The translations under genes and the position numbers were made by a program. 64,000 nucleotides of DNA. Origin: Croceicoccus sp. Ery15 (lineage in GTDB: Bacteria > Pseudomonadota > Alphaproteobacteria > Sphingomonadales > Sphingomonadaceae). The notes below the pieces were generated by a model that saw only the letters and a program-made list of their open reading frames with translations, did no database searches and had not been told where the DNA came from. The stretch covers positions 1,426,001 through 1,490,000 of the forward strand of contig NZ_CP087588.1 in NCBI RefSeq assembly GCF_020985305.1. The letters run 5' to 3'. This document shows positions 38,094 through 47,406 of this stretch, piece after piece; position 1 is the stretch's first letter, and every line of letters starts with the position of its first letter.

Positions 38094-40907
38094 ATGGCCG
38101 ATCCGACCGAGTTGATCGACCTCGACGATCCATCCACCGGATCGCCGGAGGAAGCCGCTTCCGCGCTGGGCGTCGATCCTGCAAAGGGATTGTCCGCGCA
38201 TGATGCGAGCGAGCGACTGGCCCGCTTTGGCTCCAACGAACTACGGACGGTAAAGGGGCCGCCGCTGTGGCGCCGTATTCTTGCGCAGTTCCGGGATCCG
38301 CTGGTCTACCTCCTCCTCGCAGCGATTGCGGTGACGCTTGCGATCTGGCTCATCGAGGGGGAGCGGGAGTGGCCTGTCGACGCCTTGGTCATCGCGATTG
38401 TCATCCTGCTTAACGCGGTTTTGGGCTTCGTCGAAGAGAGCAAGGCAGCAAGCGCGGTAGCGGCACTTGCGAAGATGACAGCGGTGACCTCGTCGGTAAT
38501 GCGTGACGGTCGCAGGCAGCGGATACCCGCTAGAGAACTGGTGCCTGGCGACGTGCTGCTGCTCGAGGAGGGCGACGCAGTCGGTGCGGATGCGAGGTTG
38601 ATCCTGGCGGCCTCGCTGCGCGTTCAGGAGGCATCGCTCACCGGCGAAAGCGAAGCGGTCGCAAAGGATGCGGCCACCCTGCCCGCTCCGGCGGCCCTCG
38701 CCGACCGGACTTCGATGGTCTTCAAAGGCACCGCGGTCGCACAGGGCACCGGCCGCGCAATCGTCACCGCCATCGGTATGCGAACCGAGATGGGCCGCAT
38801 CGCCACCATGCTCGACGAGACACGCGAAGAGGCTACGCCGCTACAGCGCGAAGTGGCTCGGCTGGGGCGGATCCTCGGCACAAGCGTGGTGATCATCGCG
38901 GCAGTTGTCATGGCGACGCTGATTATCGTCCAACCGGTCGAGACGCCGAACGACATCGCAACTGTCCTGCTCCTGGGCGTCTCGCTTGCGGTCGCCGCCG
39001 TGCCGGAGGGACTGCCGGCGATCTTGTCGCTCGTCCTAGCTCTCGGGGTTCAGCGAATGGCGGCGCACAACGCCGTGGTGAAGAAGCTTTCCTCGGTCGA
39101 AACCCTGGGTTCGGCGACGGTCATCTGTTCCGACAAGACAGGTACGCTTACCCGCTCGCAGATGACCATCCAGCGCGTCATCACGGCTTCGGGCGAAAGC
39201 CGGGTGACGGGCACGGGCTACTCGCCGCACGGCACTTTCGAGGCGCAAGGCAGTGCATCGCTCGATGACGCGCTGAGGGCGGAGCATATCGTCGTGCTGA
39301 GCGGCGGCAGCCTTGCCGGCAACGCCGGTCTTCGCATGCTAGCCGACGGGACCTGGGCCATCGATGGCGATCCGACCGAGGCGGCCTTCCTGGTTGCCGA
39401 AAAGAAGTTGGGCGCCGACACCCGACGACAGGCACGGTTCGAACGCACTGCCGAATTGCCCTTCACGTCTGAACGCAAGATGATGTCGACGATCGAGCGC
39501 GACCGGGAGCACGGCGGCGAACTCGTGCTGATCGCAAAGGGTGCCCCCGATGTGCTGATGGATCGATGCACGGGCATCCGCGTCGGCATGGACATCCGGC
39601 CCTTCGACGACATTGTCCGGGCAAAAGCTCGCGCCGATGTCGAGCGGCTTTCGAATGACGCGCTTCGAACGCTCGCGGTTGCCTATCGTCCGCTTGTTCC
39701 CGGCGAAGAGGCAAAGCTGGATGGATCGCTTGAACGCGACCTGATCTTCGTCGGCACGGTGGGCATCATCGATCCTCCGCGCGAAGAGGCCGCCATCGCG
39801 ATCGCCGAGGCGCAGCGCGCGGGCATTCGTGTCGTCATGATCACCGGCGATCATCCCCGCACTGCTGCCCGGATCGCGGCGCAACTTGGAATAACATCGA
39901 ATGATGCAAGGGTACTGACCGGGACCGACCTCGATGCGCTGGATGACATGCAGTTGGCCCGCGCGGTTCGCGAGACGCAAGTCTATGCGCGGGTTGCGCC
40001 GGTTCACAAGCTGCGGATCGTCGATGCCTTGCAGACAGATGGCGAGATCGTCGCAATGACCGGCGATGGGGTGAACGATGCCCCGGCACTCAAGTCTGCG
40101 GACATCGGGATCGCGATGGGCCAGACCGGCACCGAAGTGACGAAAGAGGCCGCGAAGATGATCCTGGCCGACGACAATTTCGCCACGATCGTTGCGGCCG
40201 TGCGCGAAGGCCGGGCCATCTTCGACAATATACGCAAGTTCCTGCGCTACCTTCTTTCCTCCAACATGGGCGAAGTGCTGACGGTATTCCTGGGCGTTGT
40301 CGGCGCAGGGGTCATCGGCCTCGACGATGCGAGCAATGGTGCTGGTCTGGTCTTGCCATTGCTGGCGACGCAGATCCTGTGGATAAACCTTATTACCGAT
40401 TCCGGGCCTGCCCTTGCCATGGGGGTCGACCCGGAGATCGGCGACGTGATGGAGCGCCCGCCCCGCCGGCGCAGCTCGCCCACCATTGATGCGCGGATGT
40501 GGCGCGATGTGTTGAGTCTCGGGCTGGTGATGGCGCTAGCCGCCCTTGGGACAATCGACATCTATCTGCCAGGCGGTCTGGTTGAGGGCAGCCATGATAT
40601 AGACCACGCCCGCACCGCCGGCTTCACTACTTTGGTGTTTGCGCAGCTCTTCAATGCGTTCTGCGCACGATCCGACGTGATCAGCGCATTTACCCATTGG
40701 TTCGCAAACCGCTGGCTATGGGCTGCGGTTCTCCTGTCAGCCTTGCTGCAGGTAGCGGTAATCCATCTTTCGCCACTGAATGCGGCTTTCGGCACGGTTC
40801 CGCTGGCGTTGGATGACTGGCTGATCTGCCTGGCCATGGGTAGTGCGGTCCTGTGGTTCAGTGAAGGGCGCAAGCTGCTTCGCCGACGATCGACCATGTC
40901 CCTGTGA
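38094..40907 (+). CDS. P-type cation-transporting ATPase (P2A-like)
   Basis: A 937-residue protein with the full P-type layout: N-terminal cation-ATPase domain (LSAHDASERLARFGSNEL), membrane pairs, actuator loop with SLTGESEAV, PEGLPAI in M4, phosphorylation motif ICSDKTGTLT (Asp near 346), KGAPDVLMDRC for nucleotide binding, MITGDHPRTAARIA and TGDGVNDAPALK, and six C-terminal helices. P2A pumps move Ca2+ or Mn2+; the exact ion is not determined. It appears intact and ends 2 bases from the convergent ABC fragment. Confidence 0.93.
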   Translation: MADPTELIDLDDPSTGSPEEAASALGVDPAKGLSAHDASERLARFGSNELRTVKGPPLWRRILAQFRDPLVYLLLAAIAVTLAIWLIEGEREWPVDALVIAIVILLNAVLGFVEESKAASAVAALAKMTAVTSSVMRDGRRQRIPARELVPGDVLLLEEGDAVGADARLILAASLRVQEASLTGESEAVAKDAATLPAPAALADRTSMVFKGTAVAQGTGRAIVTAIGMRTEMGRIATMLDETREEATPLQREVARLGRILGTSVVIIAAVVMATLIIVQPVETPNDIATVLLLGVSLAVAAVPEGLPAILSLVLALGVQRMAAHNAVVKKLSSVETLGSATVICSDKTGTLTRSQMTIQRVITASGESRVTGTGYSPHGTFEAQGSASLDDALRAEHIVVLSGGSLAGNAGLRMLADGTWAIDGDPTEAAFLVAEKKLGADTRRQARFERTAELPFTSERKMMSTIERDREHGGELVLIAKGAPDVLMDRCTGIRVGMDIRPFDDIVRAKARADVERLSNDALRTLAVAYRPLVPGEEAKLDGSLERDLIFVGTVGIIDPPREEAAIAIAEAQRAGIRVVMITGDHPRTAARIAAQLGITSNDARVLTGTDLDALDDMQLARAVRETQVYARVAPVHKLRIVDALQTDGEIVAMTGDGVNDAPALKSADIGIAMGQTGTEVTKEAAKMILADDNFATIVAAVREGRAIFDNIRKFLRYLLSSNMGEVLTVFLGVVGAGVIGLDDASNGAGLVLPLLATQILWINLITDSGPALAMGVDPEIGDVMERPPRRRSSPTIDARMWRDVLSLGLVMALAALGTIDIYLPGGLVEGSHDIDHARTAGFTTLVFAQLFNAFCARSDVISAFTHWFANRWLWAAVLLSALLQVAVIHLSPLNAAFGTVPLALDDWLICLAMGSAVLWFSEGRKLLRRRSTMSL

Positions 40908-40909
40908 TA

Positions 40910-41305
40910 TCAGGTCCGGCGCGCGGGGGAAGCCTCGAGCTGCAGCTCCTCGATCGTCACGCCATCGCGGATATTGTAGAGGCGGCGGAAGGTCGGGATG
41001 ATCTTCTCGTCATGTGTAACGACAATGATCGCGGTTTCGAACTGTTTGGCCATGGTGTTGAGCAGATCAACCACAGCCAGTGCGCGAACGCTGTCGAGCG
41101 GCGCAGTCGGCTCGTCGGCGAGTATTACCGGCGGTCGGTTGACCAATGCCCGTGCAATGGAAACCCGCTGCTGCTCGCCGCCCGACAACTGCGAAGGCAT
41201 GGCCGCTGCGCGGTGCGCGACATCGAGCGCCTCCAGCAGGTCGTGCGCCTCCTTGCGGGCCAGAGCATTTGGCTTGCCCGCCAGCATGGGGAGCAGCGCG
41301 ACATT
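40910..41305 (-). pseudogene. ABC transporter ATPase (LolD/MacB-like), C-terminal fragment
   Basis: About 131 residues reading NVALLPMLAGK, then signature QLSGGEQQRVSIARALVNRP, Walker B VILADEPTAPLDS, and VTHDEKI. The N-terminal part with Walker A is missing. At about 41305 the reading changes frame into an IS21-type istA fragment, so the IS or a later deletion removed the start. DEPTA replaces the usual DEPTG. Not functional as a transporter ATPase. Confidence 0.8.
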
Positions 41306-42189
41306 GGAAGAAGCGTCCCCGGATGGTCTGGACCTGGTTCTCGACCTGCCCTTTCTCCCATCCCGCCGCCGGAGAGCAGGCGGTCGGCTCCACCATATAA
41401 TGATCGGCCATAACCAGGAACCGGCGGTTGAACACGCGCTCCTTGCCAGCGAACACGGCGGTGACCGCGGTCTTCATGTTATCGTAGATGCCGCGCAGGG
41501 GAACGCCGCCAAAGAACGCAAACCCGCGAGCATGGGCATCAAACACCATCTCCTGCGTCTCGCGCGGATAGGCCCGGACGTAGACTGCCCGTGACGCGCA
41601 CAGCCGCATATGCGCCACCTTCACTCGCATCGGCTTACCCGCGATCTCCACATCCTCGTGGCTCCAGTCAAACTGGTATGCCTCGCCAGGCTTGAACATG
41701 AGCGGGATGAAGGCTGGCGCGCCGTCGCCCGCATCCTTGCGACGCGCTTCCCTCCAGCGCTGGGCATAGCGCCGGACCGCATCATAGGAGCCCTCGAACC
41801 CCTCACGGCACAGCAGATCATGGATCCGCGTCATCCGCAGCCGATCGCGCCGGTGCCGGGCCTCATTCTCCGTCAGCAGCGTATCGAGCCGCTCCTGGAA
41901 CGGCCCAAGCCGAGGCAGCGGTTGAACCGTGCGGCGATAATCGAATGCGCCTTCTGGTGCCCGGATCGCCTTGCGCACCACCTTGCGGGATAACCGCAGA
42001 TCGCGCGCAATCGCCTTGATCGCCTTCCCGCTCGCGTGTTCCCGCCTAATCCGAACGACCGTCTCCACCACCAACATCCCGATCTCACCACCTGGAAAAC
42101 CAGGCGGTCAACTACACCATCAGAATGAGGGGTCCCTTTTAGACGCCGATCACCCCGCTAACAGGGTCCCTTTTGCACGCCGATCCACA
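41306..42189 (-). mobile_element. Remnant of a second, different IS21-type element (istA start)
   Basis: A frame from 42077 encodes about 257 residues of IstA type: helix-turn-helix ARDLRLSRKVVRKAIRAP, YQFDWSHEDVEIAG with the first Asp, and VRAYPRETQEM, then a truncated end at VQTIRGRFFQ. The sequence differs from the 496-residue IstA elsewhere in the window. Upstream, two repeats GGATCGGCGTxxAAAAGGGA (about 42135-42185) and a TGTGGATC terminus at 42189 mark its left end. The right half with istB is gone. It truncates a methyltransferase on one side and an ABC ATPase on the other. Confidence 0.8.
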
Positions 42190-42408
42190 AGCTCTCGCTT
42201 TGTCGAGCGCCCTTTCTGAAACGTCGGTAGCGACGACGCGATGGCCATGCTGGGCCAGAAATACGCTGTTGCGCCCCTCGCCATCGGCGACAGCCAAGAC
42301 TTTCGATCCGGGAGTCAGGCGGTGCGCCTCGCGCGCCAGAAAAGCGTTGGGCGCGGTCCCGAACAGATACTCGTCCGCTGCGTAACGCTCGTTCCAGAAC
42401 TCCGCCTA
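42190..42408 (-). pseudogene. Class I SAM-dependent methyltransferase, N-terminal fragment
   Basis: The minus strand reads EFWNERYAADEYLFGTAPN, LTPGSKVLAVADGEGRNSVF and VVATDVSERALDKARA, which is the start of a small SAM methyltransferase (motif I is the VADGEGRNS region). It is cut at 42189 by the IS21-type remnant. No usable start codon is seen in frame, because a TAG lies just before the first conserved residues, so the 5' end has decayed too. Confidence 0.7.
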
Positions 42409-42415
42409 GCTCGGT

Positions 42416-43768
42416 TCAGTCATGGGCCGCTTTCCATGCACCCATGGAGCCGAGATAGACATCCAGCTTTTCGAAGCCGCGGCTCGCAAGCCATCCTGCA
42501 GCAACCGTGGCCCGCATCCCGCTTGCACACATCAGGGTGTAATGCTGTGACAGATCGAGATCGTGATACTGCTCGTTGAGTTCACCCACGTAGATATGCT
42601 CGGAACCCTCGATCGCGTTTTGCGCGCGTTCGTCCGCATCCCTCACATCAAGCAGCGTCCAGTCACGTTCGTCGCTCTCCAGTCGCCGTTCAACTTCGTC
42701 GGTCCCGATCATCGGGATAGTCCGCATCGCCTTGCCTTGGGCAGCGGCAGGCACGACGCCGACATAACCGCCTTCGATATTGTCGAGTGCGATCCGCACG
42801 AGATGCGTCATAGCAGCTTCGAGCTGGTCTTCATCGGAAGCGACAAGAGCGACATTGTCGCCTTCACGGATGAACCATCCGGCGAATGCCGAGATCATCC
42901 CGACTGGCAGGTTCATGGAACCGCGAAGATGGCCTGAGGCAAACGCGAGCGGCTCGCGCACATCGACCAAGTGGTCGACGTCAAGCTTTTCCAATTCGGA
43001 CAGCGACAGGCGCTTGGGTCGCATCACACGAGGCGCAGCTTCGCCGCCTTCCAGATTAAGGCGCTCCATCAACCGGAAATACGGCGGCTGGTAGTGGTTC
43101 TCTTCCACCTTAAAGTCGATGAACGCATCCCGGCTTTCGAATTGAAGGCGCGGATTGTTCGCGCGTTCATGGCCGAGTGTCGAGAACTCGCGTTCCGCCA
43201 TTCCCGACCCGCAGACGGAACCCGCTCCATGCGCAGGATATAGAATGACCTGGTCGCCAAGATCGAGAATCTTGTGGAGGGAATCGTAGAGAAGACCTGC
43301 GACCTCGCGTTTGCGTTCGGGATAGAAGTCCGTCCGTCCGACATCGCCAACGAACAGCGCGTCTCCCGTGAACACTCCAACTGGCCCATCGGGATAGGCA
43401 GTGTCGTGAAGAACGAAAGCAAGATGATCGTCCGTGTGCCCCGGTGTCTCCAGCACCCGAATTTTCAGCTGTCCGATCTCAAACTCATCACCTTGGTGAG
43501 CCGTCTCGGCATATTCGACCGTGCCCACAGAATTGGGACCGTGCAGGACGCGCGCGCCGGTCAAATCTCTCAGGATGGGCGCCCCCGAAACCAGATCCTC
43601 GTTGCGATGGGTTTCGAAGATATGAGTGATCTCCAGCCCCTCGGCGCGCGCCATTTCGACATAGCATTCGCAGTCGCGGCGCGGATCGATGATGGCCGCC
43701 TTCCCGCCCGAACCAATCAGGTAGGATAGGTGGGACAGTCCGGATGTCTTAATTTTCTCGAGCAGCAT
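42416..43768 (-). CDS. MBL-fold hydrolase with rhodanese domains (persulfide dioxygenase-like)
   Basis: A 450-residue protein. The N-terminal metallo-beta-lactamase domain (about 1-230) has ETHRNEDLVSG where related enzymes have THxHxDH, then ETPGHTDDHLAFVL and FTGDALFVGDVGRTDF. Two rhodanese-like domains follow (about 255-345 and 360-450); the second ends with a CASGMRA loop holding a candidate active Cys. The layout matches ETHE1/BlH/CstB-type persulfide-detoxifying proteins. The second His of the MBL motif is Asn here, as in some family branches. It lies 77 bases downstream of the peroxiredoxin gene, with a terminator-like hairpin between, so expression may be attenuated. Confidence 0.88.
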   Translation of the reverse strand: MLLEKIKTSGLSHLSYLIGSGGKAAIIDPRRDCECYVEMARAEGLEITHIFETHRNEDLVSGAPILRDLTGARVLHGPNSVGTVEYAETAHQGDEFEIGQLKIRVLETPGHTDDHLAFVLHDTAYPDGPVGVFTGDALFVGDVGRTDFYPERKREVAGLLYDSLHKILDLGDQVILYPAHGAGSVCGSGMAEREFSTLGHERANNPRLQFESRDAFIDFKVEENHYQPPYFRLMERLNLEGGEAAPRVMRPKRLSLSELEKLDVDHLVDVREPLAFASGHLRGSMNLPVGMISAFAGWFIREGDNVALVASDEDQLEAAMTHLVRIALDNIEGGYVGVVPAAAQGKAMRTIPMIGTDEVERRLESDERDWTLLDVRDADERAQNAIEGSEHIYVGELNEQYHDLDLSQHYTLMCASGMRATVAAGWLASRGFEKLDVYLGSMGAWKAAHD

Positions 43769-43786
43769 GGTGCCTCCTTCATAAGG

Positions 43787-43818
43787 AAAAAGCGGGACCG
43801 GCGCGAACCGATCCCGCT
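43787..43818 (-). terminator. Terminator/attenuator hairpin between peroxiredoxin and MBL genes
   Basis: On the minus strand: AGCGGGATCGG, loop TTCGCG, CCGGTCCCGCT, then five T. This is a strong intrinsic terminator by shape. It lies 28 bases after the peroxiredoxin stop and 19 bases before the MBL-rhodanese start, so it may end most peroxiredoxin transcripts and limit readthrough into the next gene. Confidence 0.8.
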
Positions 43819-43845
43819 TTCAAAAGATTCGATGGCGCGTCACGC

Positions 43846-44475
43846 TCAATCGATTTTTACCGTGCGCAGATAGGGGCGCAGCGTGGTGAAGCCCTGCGGG
43901 AAGCGGGCTTTTGCATCCTCGTCGGAAACCGATGGTGGAATGATCGCATCCTTGCCTTCGCGCCAATCGGCGGGAGTGGCCACGCCATGCTTGTCGCTGA
44001 ACTGGAGCGCATCGATCGCGCGCAGGATCTCGTCGAAGTTCCGTCCTACGCTCATGGGATAGGTCATGGTGAGCCGAATCTTCTTGTCCGGATCGATGAT
44101 GAATACCGACCGCACAGCCGCCGTTTCGCTCTGATCCGGATGGATCATGTCATAGAGCTTGGCGATCTTGAGATCGGCATCAGCGACGATCGGGAACACG
44201 AGATTCGTGTTCTGGGTGTCGTTCACGTCTTCGATCCACTTGGCGTGTTCTTCGGCAGTGTCGGTCGAGAGGCCGAGTGGCTTTACATTGCGCTTGTCGA
44301 ACTCGCTGGCGAGCTGCGCAGTGCGGCCCATCTCCGTAGTGCAGACGGGGGTGAAGTCGGCCGGGTGGCTGAAGAAGAATACCCAGCTATCGCCAGCCCA
44401 ATCGTGCAGGCTGATTTCGCCATTCTGGGTGTCGACGGTAAAGTCGGGGGCGGTGTCACCGATGTGAAGGCTCAT
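43846..44475 (-). CDS. Peroxiredoxin, Prx6 (1-Cys) type
   Basis: 209 residues from the ATG at 44475 (frame open to 44505). It has the thioredoxin-like fold with peroxidatic Cys45 in HPADFTPVCTTE and the long C-terminal domain of Prx6 enzymes (TYPMSVGRNFDEILR, ADWREGKDAII). It reduces peroxides in the cytoplasm. A perfect inverted repeat upstream (44544-44559) may bind a redox regulator. It heads a set with the MBL-rhodanese gene. Confidence 0.92.
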   Translation of the reverse strand: MSLHIGDTAPDFTVDTQNGEISLHDWAGDSWVFFFSHPADFTPVCTTEMGRTAQLASEFDKRNVKPLGLSTDTAEEHAKWIEDVNDTQNTNLVFPIVADADLKIAKLYDMIHPDQSETAAVRSVFIIDPDKKIRLTMTYPMSVGRNFDEILRAIDALQFSDKHGVATPADWREGKDAIIPPSVSDEDAKARFPQGFTTLRPYLRTVKID

Positions 44476-44543
44476 TTCAATTTTCCTTGTTCCGTGTCGA
44501 TGCATCCTTTGTAGAGAGACCCAGGCACGCTGCCCAATTCAAA

Positions 44544-44559
44544 TTATCGATTGCGATAA
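44544..44559. promoter_or_regulatory. Inverted repeat upstream of the peroxiredoxin gene (possible OxyR-type operator)
   Basis: TTATCG-ATTG-CGATAA is a perfect 6-base inverted repeat with a 4-base spacer, followed by a further GATAA at 44562-44566. It lies about 70 bases upstream of the peroxiredoxin start, where a LysR-type peroxide sensor such as OxyR would bind. The assignment is by position and the general T-N11-A shape only. Confidence 0.4.
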
Positions 44560-44672
44560 GTGATAAACCAAACAGAAGGGTAGAGAGGCCGGAGAGGCAC
44601 ACCTTTTCCTTTAGATGATGACCTCATAACTTAACCAATACCTATAACTGTGTTGAGCATTGATAACGTCAA

Positions 44673-44795
44673 TTACGCTTTCAGCCAGAACCTGATGACC
44701 GAGGCTACGAGACCCAGCACGGTTATGCTGGCGAGCCAGATCACGAACATCCAGCCGAGCCGCTGCCAAAGTGGGCGATCCTGAGGCTCGTCCAT
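44673..44795 (-). CDS. DUF2474 small membrane subunit of the bd-type oxidase
   Basis: A 40-residue protein starting MDEPQDRPLWQRLGWM with one transmembrane helix (about 17-36) and a basic end (RFWLKA). Its ATG overlaps the cydB stop by one base (TGATG), so it is translationally coupled. DUF2474 proteins play the part of CydX in cyanide-insensitive oxidase operons. The gap from here to the peroxiredoxin gene is about 200 bases. Confidence 0.8.
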   Translation of the reverse strand: MDEPQDRPLWQRLGWMFVIWLASITVLGLVASVIRFWLKA

Positions 44796-45802
44796 CAGTG
44801 ATATCCCTCATCCGCCACCTTGCCGCGGAACACCCAGTAAGCCCAAGCGGTGTATGCGATGATGAGCGGCATGGTGATCGCGACGCCAACCAGCATGAAG
44901 ATCTGGCTGCGTTCGGGCGCGGCGGCGTCCCATATCGTGAGGCCCGGTGGAACGACATAGGGCCACATCGTGACGCCCAGACCGGCCATGCCGAAGAAGA
45001 ACAGCGCAAGGCTCAGCCAGAACGGCTTGCTGTGCCGGTCCACTGAAAGAGCCCTCAGCAGCATGACGGCAATCACCGCTGTGAGGATCGGGACCGGCGC
45101 GGCGAAGTAGATCTCCGGCGCAGTCAACCAGCGCTCGGCATATTCGGCGTTCAGGAACACATTGTAGAGGCTGACGCCTCCCATCAAAACCAACGTTGCC
45201 CATGCCGCCCGCTTGCCCAACTTTCGGGCATGATGCTGACTCTCCCCATCCAGTTTCCACACCAGCCAGGTCGCGCCAAGCAGAGCGTAGCCGGCGACTG
45301 TGCCTAGGCCGGTCAACAGCGTGTAGGGCGTGAGCCAGTCGAACCAGCTGCCCGCATAGGATCGATCCACGACCTCGATCCCCTGGAGAAGCGCACCCAA
45401 TGTCATGCCCTGCGCCATCGCCGCGACCAGCGAGCCGCCAGTGAAGGCCGCGTCCCAGTATCGGCGGTGCCCGGGGTCGCGCCAGCGATACTCGAACGCG
45501 ACACCGCGGAACACCAGTCCCAACAGCATGGCGATGATGAGCGGGTAAGTGGCGGGCAGGATCACCGCGTAAGCCAATGGGAAGGCTGCGAACAATCCGC
45601 CGCCGCCCAAGACCAGCCAAGTCTCGTTGCCATCCCAGACCGGCGCTATCGAATTCATCGCACGATCGCGCTCCGGCCCGACCTCGAAGGTAGGGAAAAG
45701 AATGCCGATGCCGAGGTCGAACCCGTCCATCACCACATAGGCGAAGACGGCGAAGGCGATGATGAAAGCCCAGATCGTCGTCAGGTCCAAGTTAACGTCC
45801 AT
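44795..45802 (-). CDS. cydB: Cytochrome bd-type (cyanide-insensitive) quinol oxidase subunit II
   Basis: 335 residues from the ATG at 45802, which overlaps the cydA stop by 11 bases. Eight or nine membrane helices are predicted. MDGFDLGIGILFP near the N-terminus and PVWDGNETWLVLGGGGLFAAFP are family signatures. With CydA it reduces oxygen to water using quinol in the inner membrane and gives tolerance to low oxygen, cyanide or sulfide. Confidence 0.93.
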   Translation of the reverse strand: MDVNLDLTTIWAFIIAFAVFAYVVMDGFDLGIGILFPTFEVGPERDRAMNSIAPVWDGNETWLVLGGGGLFAAFPLAYAVILPATYPLIIAMLLGLVFRGVAFEYRWRDPGHRRYWDAAFTGGSLVAAMAQGMTLGALLQGIEVVDRSYAGSWFDWLTPYTLLTGLGTVAGYALLGATWLVWKLDGESQHHARKLGKRAAWATLVLMGGVSLYNVFLNAEYAERWLTAPEIYFAAPVPILTAVIAVMLLRALSVDRHSKPFWLSLALFFFGMAGLGVTMWPYVVPPGLTIWDAAAPERSQIFMLVGVAITMPLIIAYTAWAYWVFRGKVADEGYH

Positions 45803-47246
45803 CGGTCGCCTCCTCGTGATCGCGCGGAAGTGTGTCGGGATCGCCCGGATTCTGGGATGGGCCAGGCGTAATGCCAGCAGTCCGGATCGGCCCGGTGTCC
45901 CCGCGCTTGACGCCATGTTCGCCTGCGTGCGGTGGCTTGTGCATCAGGTGCAGGATATACCAGACACCCGCGCCGAAAACTGCGAAATAGACCACGACGA
46001 ATGCAAGCAATGACGCGGCGACGGCGGGGGCATCCAGCGGACTCGCAGCATCTGCCGTGCGCAAGAGATTGTAGATCACATACGGTTGCCGGCCGACCTC
46101 CGTCGTGATCCAGCCAGCGATGACCGCCACGAAACCGCTGGGAGCCATGACCAAGGCTGCGCGATGGAGCATGGGCCATTCGTAGAGCCTCTTGCGGAAG
46201 CGAGCGAACAGGCTCCACGCTCCGATACCGAGCATGGCAAAGCCGATCCCGACCATGATCCGGAATGACCAGAAAACGATGCCGACCGGCGGTTCCTCGT
46301 CGTCCGGGATCGTGTCCAGACCGGCGAGCGGCGCGTCGAGATCATGCTTTAGGATCAGCGAAGATGCCTTGGGTATCTCAATTGCGTAGTCGACCCGCTT
46401 TTCCTCGCTGTTCGGAATGCCGAACAGGATCAGCGGTGCACCATCCGGATGGCTCTCGAAGTGGCCTTCCATCGCCATGACCTTCTGCGGCTGATGTTCG
46501 AGGGTGTTGAGCCCGTGCATGTCGCCTGCGAAGATCTGGATCGGCGCAACGATGGCCGCCATCCACATCGCCATCGAGAACATCTTGCGCGCGTGCAGGT
46601 TTGTCCGGTCCTTGAGAAGGTGCCAGGCCCCGACCCCGCCGACCACGAAGGCGGTCGTGAGGTAAGCTGCGATGACGGTATGGACCAGGCGATAGGGGAA
46701 GCTGGGGTTGAAGACGATGTCCCACCAGCTTTCACCCGGCAGGTATTGCCCGTTCGCCCCGATTTCATATCCTACGGGGGTCTGCATCCAGCTGTTAACC
46801 GACAGGATCCAGAAGGCGCTGATGAAGGTGCCAACAGCGACCATGAGCGTGGCGGCGAAGTGCAGCTTCTTGCCGACCTTGTTCATGCCGAAGAGCATGA
46901 CGCCAAGGAAGCCAGCTTCGAGGAAGAACGCGGTCAGCACCTCGTAGGCCATCAGCGGGCCGATAACCGGCCCCGCAATATCAGAGAAAACCGACCAATT
47001 CGTGCCGAACTGGTAGGACATCACGATGCCCGAAACGACGCCCATTGCGAAGGCGATGGCGAAGATCTTCAGCCAATATTTGAAGAGATCGAGATAGACC
47101 GCCTTGCCTGTCTTGAGCCACAGACCCTCGAGCACTGCCAGATAGCTTGCGAGACCGATGGAAAAGGCCGGGAAGATGAAGTGAAAGCTCACCGTGAAGG
47201 CGAACTGGATACGGGCCAGCAGCAGGGCATCTAGCTGTTCGAACAT
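45792..47246 (-). CDS. cydA: Cytochrome bd-type (cyanide-insensitive) quinol oxidase subunit I
   Basis: 484 residues from the ATG at 47246. It begins LLARIQFAFTVSFHFIFPAF with the His ligand of the high-spin haem region. GLNTLEHQPQKVMAMEGHFE precedes a short Q-loop, as in CIO-type oxidases, and GRQPYVIYNLLRT stands where GRQPW is usual (Trp to Tyr). A polar C-terminal tail rich in Gly and Pro follows. It is the catalytic haem subunit. It lies 4 bases after a small HTH gene and overlaps cydB. Confidence 0.93.
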   Translation of the reverse strand: MFEQLDALLLARIQFAFTVSFHFIFPAFSIGLASYLAVLEGLWLKTGKAVYLDLFKYWLKIFAIAFAMGVVSGIVMSYQFGTNWSVFSDIAGPVIGPLMAYEVLTAFFLEAGFLGVMLFGMNKVGKKLHFAATLMVAVGTFISAFWILSVNSWMQTPVGYEIGANGQYLPGESWWDIVFNPSFPYRLVHTVIAAYLTTAFVVGGVGAWHLLKDRTNLHARKMFSMAMWMAAIVAPIQIFAGDMHGLNTLEHQPQKVMAMEGHFESHPDGAPLILFGIPNSEEKRVDYAIEIPKASSLILKHDLDAPLAGLDTIPDDEEPPVGIVFWSFRIMVGIGFAMLGIGAWSLFARFRKRLYEWPMLHRAALVMAPSGFVAVIAGWITTEVGRQPYVIYNLLRTADAASPLDAPAVAASLLAFVVVYFAVFGAGVWYILHLMHKPPHAGEHGVKRGDTGPIRTAGITPGPSQNPGDPDTLPRDHEEATDGR

Positions 47247-47250
47247 GTCT

Positions 47251-47406
47251 TTATCCGTGTTGCTTTTCGGCGCGTGCCTTGCGCCAGCGATAGAAGGTCT
47301 TTTCGGAAATCCCGATTTCGCGGCAGCTCTCGCAAACGCCATTCCCGGATGCGATCAGAGCTTCGATCTTGCGGCAGCGGGTGTCTTTGTCAGGAATGGC
47401 AGGCAT
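47251..47406 (-). CDS. Small helix-turn-helix protein upstream of cydA
   Basis: A 51-residue protein reading MPAIPDKDTRCRKIEALIAS then CREIGISEKTFYRWRKARAE: a single helix-turn-helix of the type seen at the start of IS3-type OrfA. Its start overlaps the sulP stop by one base (TGATG), and its stop lies 4 bases before cydA. It may be a domesticated regulator of the operon or a transposase remnant; the tight packing favours a translated gene. Confidence 0.6.
   Translation of the reverse strand: MPAIPDKDTRCRKIEALIASGNGVCESCREIGISEKTFYRWRKARAEKQHG

Noticed and set aside
44657..44672. A TTGAT...TCAA motif suggesting an FNR/CRP-type site
   Set aside because: The spacing is 5 instead of 6 between TTGA and TCAA, and it lies downstream of the DUF2474 stop rather than before an operon.
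47251..47406. An intact IS3 element next to cydA
   Set aside because: Only a 51-residue HTH protein is present; no inverted repeats and no OrfB with a DDE core.
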